From: a virus
Virus record (IMG/VR): IMGVR_UViG_3300025030_000053
Location: 1-64,000 of that record
Length of the DNA stretch: 64,000 nt
Strand: one strand, 5' to 3'
Position 1 is the stretch's first letter. The number at the start of each line of letters is the position of its first letter. The translations under genes and the position numbers were made by a program. Below are positions 58,922 to 64,000 of the stretch, piece after piece. The notes beneath the pieces were generated by a model that was not told where the DNA came from, made no database searches, and saw only the letters and a program-made list of their open reading frames with translations.

Positions 58922-59718
58922 AGAATATCAACAGATTTAACCAGCAACAATCTGGCTACTTCTTCCCCAGCACTTATCTGCTGGGTTGTCGTCCCAGATC
59001 CTTTACCAAAATGATAGACATGTACAACCAATTCTTCATCATCACTGGACAGCACCAATTGTGGAGCGCTGACTATTGTAATGTTCTTGTCTTTTACAAT
59101 ACGTGGATTTGGTACTACCATTCCTACATATCCATCAGGAATTCTAACAGACAATCCGGTTGAGACAACTGAAGAAACTCCAGGACGAAGCATCACATTA
59201 ATCACAGATTTCAAAGAAACTACCCCAGAATCAATTTGCGGATAAACTGATAAAGGATCTAAAAGTAATATTTCACCAAAATGCTGACTTGAATCTGTTT
59301 TATTATCCAAAGATGCTTGTGATGGTTTAGTTTCTATTTCAACATTATTTTTTGTCATATTTATATCCTCTCTGAGATACGCCTTTCCATATTTCTTTTC
59401 CCAATACGGTTTCAAAATTGCGGAAACTTTGCTCATGCGAAATTGAGTCAGTATGGCTACTGAAGCCATATCATGATCAAAACTTTCACCTTGGGAATGA
59501 TCGTTAAAAACTTGCAGCATATTATGCTGATCAGTTTGTCTTATTTCTCTATCTCTTGATTTATATATTTCTTTACCACTATCATCTTTCTTGCGAAGAT
59601 GGTATCTGACGCTCTCATCTGAGCCTAATTCGAAAAATTCTGCAATTTCTGAAATAGTTTTCTCTTGAACATAATATTTGATCAACAAATCAGATTTTTG
59701 TATTTTTGATTTTGACAT
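58903..59718 (-). CDS. HTH domain fused to a dUTPase/dCTP-deaminase-fold domain
   Basis: 271 aa. Residues 8-45 (SDLLIKYYVQEKTISEIAEF) form a helix-turn-helix-like start. Residues 155-262 follow the trimeric dUTPase pattern: RPGVSSVVSTGLSVRIPDGY (usual 'PG....V.TGI.V.IP.G'), then GMVVPNPRIVKDKNITIVSA (usual 'G.I..RSG....G.....G'), then QQISAGEEVARLLLV (usual 'G.RIAQ'). The Ser of the SS motif is Pro-Asn here and no clear catalytic Asp is seen, so enzyme activity is doubtful. A DNA-binding dUTPase-fold regulator is plausible. GGAGGATATGAA before the ATG. Confidence 0.7.
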   Translation of the reverse strand: MSKSKIQKSDLLIKYYVQEKTISEIAEFFELGSDESVRYHLRKKDDSGKEIYKSRDREIRQTDQHNMLQVFNDHSQGESFDHDMASVAILTQFRMSKVSAILKPYWEKKYGKAYLREDINMTKNNVEIETKPSQASLDNKTDSSQHFGEILLLDPLSVYPQIDSGVVSLKSVINVMLRPGVSSVVSTGLSVRIPDGYVGMVVPNPRIVKDKNITIVSAPQLVLSSDDEELVVHVYHFGKGSGTTTQQISAGEEVARLLLVKSVDILWKILD

Positions 59719-59742
59719 TTCATATCCTCCAGACTTAATTAT

Positions 59743-59748
59743 ATTATA
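59743..59748 (-). promoter_or_regulatory. -10 box before the HTH-dUTPase gene
   Basis: TATAAT within TTCTATATAATATA, 24 bases before the ATG at 59718. Same string as before the resolvase gene at 50331, so it may be a phage middle promoter. No -35 seen. Confidence 0.4.
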
Positions 59749-59783
59749 TAGAATATATGACTACTTTTACTATTTTGACTATT

Positions 59784-62700
59784 TTATTGACCACACGACC
59801 CACTTGAAAAATTACATCGCTTGCATCTCAAAACACAACTTTTCTCTTTGACCATATCGAGGCTTCCGCAGGCAGGACACTGCTCTAATGAAGGTTTTTC
59901 TTTAGACGAAATTCTTATAATTTCATTTGAAACAGAAAAATCTACTGATTCTATTTCTTCTGCATATATTTTTTTAACCTGTTCTATTTTCTCAACAGAA
60001 GATACTTCAACAGCATTGACGTCATTGTCGTATTCATAGGATCCAATTTTTCCTATCACATCATAGATTGATTTAGCTATTTTTACGTTCGGATGCAACA
60101 CCTGCCCGCTTGGATCTTGGGCTATAGATCTCAACATAGAGAAATATTCCTCTTGGGGGACTCCGTGTTGCAATCCAATTGACACAGAACGCCCCAGTGC
60201 TCCTAGCGCAGTCCTTGTTGCTGCATCTTCTTCGGCATAATCAATGAATATTTCACCAAGAGTCCCATCTTCATATTCGCCCGTTCTCAAGAATATTTTA
60301 TGATACGGGCCACCAAAAGGACCAATTTGAAATTCATGTGTCTGTCCGAACCTCTTGTTCGGAAGTTTCCTTCGCTGAGCAACAAAGATATTTTTCTCTT
60401 CAACTTCAATTGACTGATTCAAATCGGTCAAAAATTCTACTGACTTGGAGAGTGTATTCAATGGTTGTGAAAGTTTACAACCATCGCGATAGAGTGCCAC
60501 ACATTTAACACCCAAATCGTGTGCCAGCCAATAACAATTTTCTACATCTTCAATAGTCGCATCTTCGAAGAGATTAATTGTTTTGCTTGATGCCCCACTT
60601 AGAAAAGATTGAGCAGCAGCCAATGCTTTGATGTGAGCATTATGATGAATATATCTGTTCCCATTTCCTGCTGGGACAGCACAATCAAACACTGGATAAT
60701 GCTCTTCTTTCACATGCGGTGCCCCTTCAATTGTTTGGTTGCCACAAATATAAATATTAGCTTGTTCTACTTCTTTATCTGTAAATCCCATCGATTTCAA
60801 TATTTGTTTTCCTATATCCATAGAATATAATTGTTCTTCTGGAATCCCAATCTCGATGCAATATTCTCGCCCGAGGGTGTGAGTGTTAAACGATTGGGAA
60901 ATATGAGAGAGTGATGGCAAAGAATCTTCAATATTTGCTAATTGTTCTTCGGACATAAGCTCCAATAAACTTTCCTCATCTAATCCGAAGTCTGGTAATT
61001 GTCCATGTCCTACAATATATTTTTCAATATCATCTATTTGCTCTGAAGTGTATCCAAGTTTTAGCAGTGCTTTAGACACCATTCTATTGACTATCTTGAT
61101 ATATCCTCCACCGGCCAATTTTTTGTGTTTCACTAGCGAAAAATCTGGTTCTATGCCGGTTGTATCACATGACATCAAAAGACCAATGGTGCCACAAGGG
61201 GCCAAAAGTGTCGTCTGGGCATTTCTAAAACCATATTTTTCACCTTCAGAAAGTACTTTGTCCCATACTTTTTGCGCATAGTTTAAAAGATATTCAGGAC
61301 AAAAATTAGGATCAATACCCATCGGTGGGACATTCAACATCTCATATTCATCTATCTTAGAATTATATGTTGCTCGTCTATGATTTCTAATAATTCTAAT
61401 CATGTGTTCTTGATTAGCTTCATATCGGTTGAATGGTATTTTTTCTTTTGCCATTTCTATTGAAGTCATATAAGATTCTCCTGTCAAAATAGCAGTCAAT
61501 ACGCCGATCCAAGCCCTAGACCTGTCAGAATCATATGGAATTCCTTGAAGCATCATCAAAGCTCCAATATCAGTATATCCCAATCCAAGTGTTCGGTAAT
61601 CCTCTACGCCTTTGGCGATAGCTGGTGTTGGAAGCAAAGCAGATTCTATTGTCATCTCTAATACAGAAGTCATCAAATGAACTACATGTCTGAATTGTTT
61701 AAGATCAAATTTGCCATTCTTTTCATCAAAGAATTTAGTTAGCCTGATAGACGCCAAATTGCACGCCGAAGAATCGAGCCATACAAATTCCGAGCATTGC
61801 GAAATTAAAATACCATTTGCATATACCAAATTATTTATAGGTTCTGTAAGATTATATGTATCTTCTTTACCACTATACTCAATTGATTGAATTACTATTT
61901 GATTATTAAAATTTCTTAATTTATATTTATTATTTTCTTTAATTATAATTGTTTTTTTATTAAAACAATCTATAATTTTTTGTGCTAATCTACATTCTTT
62001 TTCATCATCGAAATCTATTATTTCATATTCATTATTTAAATTAAAATATTTAGAATCCAATTGTATATTATTTTGTAAATTATCTATTAATTTAGATTTA
62101 TTATCTTTAATTGATATATCACTAAATAATGAAATAGGCATCCCTATTTTTAGATTTTTAGTTTGAATTTTTTCTCCATTAATATACCAATTATGATTTT
62201 CTGTACATTTAATTTCTCTACCATCAGAAAGAGTAATTTTATAAACATCATTCACTCCCGTGTACATATACGCCACTGGTCGACTAACAACGCCACCTTT
62301 GGTATATACCTCAGTCATAATTCCTAAATAAGACTTTTTTACTAACTCCTCAATTGTAATTAAACCATCTGGTGTAGCAATGCGTGTATCACCAGTAAAG
62401 CATGGATTGGTTGCGTGTATTTCACCATCATTCAAACAAGTATTCCAAGAGTTCATCGTATCTTTGTAATGAACTCCCGGATCAGCGCTCAACCATGCAG
62501 AGTAGCACAGCTTGTTCCACAACAAATTAGCGTCAATTGTTTTATAAATTTTTCCATCTGTTCTATTAGTCAGATTCCATTCTGAATTCTTTTTTACAGA
62601 ATTTAGAAAATTATCTGTTATGCAGATAGAATTATTAGAATTTTGTCCAGATATTGTATGATATGCCTCATCATTGAAATCATTAGTTAATTGAATAAAT

Positions 62701-64000
62701 TCCATTTTATTTTTACCTTGTTTGGCTATGTCTATGGCTCTTTTTATATAATTTATTTCAATATTATGAGATAATGCAAGGTTTATTAGATTTTTAATTT
62801 TTTTATGTTTATAAGAAGCATTTTTGCCCAATTCTTGCCAACATCTAATTATTTCGTTCAGAATTTGATCATTAGATTTAGACCCGGACAGCATTGACGC
62901 CACTTTCTGTTCCTCATTCACTTTCCAATCGATGAATTCTTCAATTTCTGGATGATCAATGTCCAAACTTACCATCTTCGCAGATCTTCTCGTATTAAAT
63001 ACAGCTATGCCAGATCCAGATATCTCAGAGGTAGACCAGATTACGAAATTATGCCCACTTTGTGGACTTTTGTCATCTGGCGTTTCGCACTCAACCTCAA
63101 TATCATATACCGGCATAATTCCTATATTTTCTACAGAAATTACTTTATGATTATTTTTATATACTTCTTTGACAAAATTATTATAATTTCCAAAATTATT
63201 ATTTATTTTCTCTTTTAATTGTTTAATAGATCCTATTCTTCCAATAACTATTTTTCGTCCATAAACATATTCTTCAAATTCATTAATAGAATATCCACTA
63301 TTTATTATTTTATATGCAAGATTCATCATTTTAAACTTTATAGATTCTTTTTGCATATCCGTGGATCTACAGGAAGATATTAAAATTTTAGATTGTTTTT
63401 CTTTAAATTTATGAACTCTATTAGTATCTTTCCAAAATTTTGAAGATTTATGCATTCCATTATTTTCACCACTATGGTCAAATTTAATCATTTGAAATGT
63501 ATGTTTACCCTCTTTAGATAAGCCCAATCCGTGCAATCGTGCATGCTGAGATTGTGTCATAATTTCAAAATTAGACGGATGATTATTGTATATGTTGCCA
63601 TCTTTATGGTGAATAATTTTTCCATCAAGTTCAATACCCATAAGATCTCTGGCAACCATTCGGTGCCAATCTTCTTTACCAGAAAATCCATCTCTTCTTT
63701 CTATCCTAGCATATCCATCTTTGCGTTTGTTCATATGGCAAGCAAATAAAGAATTTCCAGGAATCAAATTACCAGCTAATACCATTTTCCCATCAGACAA
63801 TTTTACCGGATGATCAAATGATAATTCGAATTGACCTTTATCTGTAATAATTCTGACTACTTCTTTTTCTCCCGAGTACCATGCTTCAGCCCATTTGGCC
63901 TTATATCGTTTTGCTGGAGGATCATAACTAATGACAACAAATTTATTTTTTTGATCAGATAATGTTTTAATCGGAATTGGACCTTTTTCAGTATAAACCA
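59784..64000 (-). CDS. nrdJ: Class II (adenosylcobalamin-dependent) ribonucleotide reductase with two inteins, 5' end off the window
   Basis: Frame open from the right edge; the visible part is about 1405 residues. Exteins show NrdJ features: RRSAKMVSLDIDHPEIEEF, a Cys site rebuilt by splicing (HATNP joined to CSEFVWLDSSACNLASIRL), TTLLAPCGTIGLLMSCDTTG then EPDFSL, SSKTINLFEDATIEDV, KCVALYRDGCKLSQPL, and a C-terminal four-Cys tail (CPACG...LRCKRC) seen in class II enzymes. It makes dNTPs from ribonucleotides without oxygen dependence. Inteins lie at 62994-64000 (partial) and 61797-62402. The TTG at 63800 is not the start; the frame runs further upstream. Confidence 0.9.
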   Translation of the reverse strand, partial: VYTEKGPIPIKTLSDQKNKFVVISYDPPAKRYKAKWAEAWYSGEKEVVRIITDKGQFELSFDHPVKLSDGKMVLAGNLIPGNSLFACHMNKRKDGYARIERRDGFSGKEDWHRMVARDLMGIELDGKIIHHKDGNIYNNHPSNFEIMTQSQHARLHGLGLSKEGKHTFQMIKFDHSGENNGMHKSSKFWKDTNRVHKFKEKQSKILISSCRSTDMQKESIKFKMMNLAYKIINSGYSINEFEEYVYGRKIVIGRIGSIKQLKEKINNNFGNYNNFVKEVYKNNHKVISVENIGIMPVYDIEVECETPDDKSPQSGHNFVIWSTSEISGSGIAVFNTRRSAKMVSLDIDHPEIEEFIDWKVNEEQKVASMLSGSKSNDQILNEIIRCWQELGKNASYKHKKIKNLINLALSHNIEINYIKRAIDIAKQGKNKMEFIQLTNDFNDEAYHTISGQNSNNSICITDNFLNSVKKNSEWNLTNRTDGKIYKTIDANLLWNKLCYSAWLSADPGVHYKDTMNSWNTCLNDGEIHATNPCFTGDTRIATPDGLITIEELVKKSYLGIMTEVYTKGGVVSRPVAYMYTGVNDVYKITLSDGREIKCTENHNWYINGEKIQTKNLKIGMPISLFSDISIKDNKSKLIDNLQNNIQLDSKYFNLNNEYEIIDFDDEKECRLAQKIIDCFNKKTIIIKENNKYKLRNFNNQIVIQSIEYSGKEDTYNLTEPINNLVYANGILISQCSEFVWLDSSACNLASIRLTKFFDEKNGKFDLKQFRHVVHLMTSVLEMTIESALLPTPAIAKGVEDYRTLGLGYTDIGALMMLQGIPYDSDRSRAWIGVLTAILTGESYMTSIEMAKEKIPFNRYEANQEHMIRIIRNHRRATYNSKIDEYEMLNVPPMGIDPNFCPEYLLNYAQKVWDKVLSEGEKYGFRNAQTTLLAPCGTIGLLMSCDTTGIEPDFSLVKHKKLAGGGYIKIVNRMVSKALLKLGYTSEQIDDIEKYIVGHGQLPDFGLDEESLLELMSEEQLANIEDSLPSLSHISQSFNTHTLGREYCIEIGIPEEQLYSMDIGKQILKSMGFTDKEVEQANIYICGNQTIEGAPHVKEEHYPVFDCAVPAGNGNRYIHHNAHIKALAAAQSFLSGASSKTINLFEDATIEDVENCYWLAHDLGVKCVALYRDGCKLSQPLNTLSKSVEFLTDLNQSIEVEEKNIFVAQRRKLPNKRFGQTHEFQIGPFGGPYHKIFLRTGEYEDGTLGEIFIDYAEEDAATRTALGALGRSVSIGLQHGVPQEEYFSMLRSIAQDPSGQVLHPNVKIAKSIYDVIGKIGSYEYDNDVNAVEVSSVEKIEQVKKIYAEEIESVDFSVSNEIIRISSKEKPSLEQCPACGSLDMVKEKSCVLRCKRCNFSSGSCGQ
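61797..62402 (-). other. Mini-intein in nrdJ ending in Gln
   Basis: 202 residues, from Cys467 of the visible frame from 63800 (CFTGDTRIATPDGLITIEEL, block A) to Gln668 (NLVYANGILISQ), followed by extein Cys. Block B is IKCTENHNWYI. No LAGLIDADG or HNH motif, so it is a mini-intein without a homing nuclease. Gln in place of the usual terminal Asn is rare but known in some RNR inteins. More AT-rich than the exteins. Confidence 0.85.
62994..64000 (-). other. Intein in nrdJ with HNH endonuclease (N-terminus off the window)
   Basis: The frame at the right edge begins VYTEKGPIPIKTLSDQKNK, the normal first strand of an intein, so only a few residues are missing. Block B is LSFDHPVKL. An HNH core follows (WHRMVARDLMG...IIHHKDGNIYNNHPSNFEI). 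It ends GSGIAVFN before extein Thr-Arg-Arg. Block F is SGHNFVIWS. Confidence 0.85.

Overview
The window is a continuous piece of a large tailed-phage genome (Caudoviricetes; host not identifiable), AT-rich and almost entirely transcribed on the minus strand. It encodes a large terminase, a portal, a prohead protease, an HK97-type capsid protein, a phage-borne replication clamp set and a ribonucleotide reductase. No ribosomal, tRNA or bacterial housekeeping genes were seen. No tail sheath, tube or tape-measure gene is recognisable, so the full genome is probably well over 100 kb. Genes are tightly packed: ATGA or TAATG overlaps and GGAGG-type ribosome binding sites are the rule. The only stretch over 300 bases without an intact gene (4612-5025) holds a gene broken by two frameshifts.

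Layout. (1) 0.0-9.1 kb: a plus-strand gene entering from the left edge, then a minus-strand operon with an adenylosuccinate-synthetase-like enzyme, a protein with eight zinc-knuckle repeats and a nuclease tail, several small unknown genes and a SNF2-type helicase. (2) 9.2-16.0 kb: two paralogous capsid-fold proteins flank a mobile-looking cassette. The first carries an N-terminal ribbon-helix-helix DNA-binding domain; the second is the likely major capsid protein. Between them lie a DNA methyltransferase, twin GNAT-like proteins and two LAGLIDADG homing endonucleases. (3) 16.0-35.2 kb: head and virion operon with a decoration-like protein, an acidic scaffold-like protein, a 1407-residue prohead protease fusion, a portal carrying both an intein and a C-terminal nuclease-like domain, and many virion-type unknowns. 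(4) 35.2-39.8 kb: Dam and C5 methyltransferases, a P-loop kinase and a plus-strand HNH homing endonuclease. (5) 39.7-47.6 kb: virion proteins, including a 537/538-residue paralogous pair, then the terminase genes. (6) 47.7-59.7 kb: RuvC-like resolvase, a delta-like clamp-loader candidate, sliding clamp, sigma factor, DnaX ATPase, a second Dam methylase, an HNH/HTH cassette beside a truncated thymidylate synthase, and an HTH-dUTPase fusion. (7) 59.8-64.0 kb: class II ribonucleotide reductase interrupted by two inteins and running off the right edge.

How it fits together. The phage brings its own processivity clamp and loader, junction resolvase, nucleotide metabolism and at least one sigma factor (possibly two), so it probably runs its own replication and late transcription. 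Four methyltransferases of three types suggest self-modification against host restriction. Selfish elements are dense: three inteins, two free LAGLIDADG enzymes, two NUMOD4/HNH enzymes and one zinc-repeat nuclease. The most unusual observations are the DNA-binding/capsid fusion, the portal fused to a Vsr/DUF559-like nuclease, and the twin GNAT genes beside a methyltransferase. All functions are read from sequence motifs by eye; no database search was possible.
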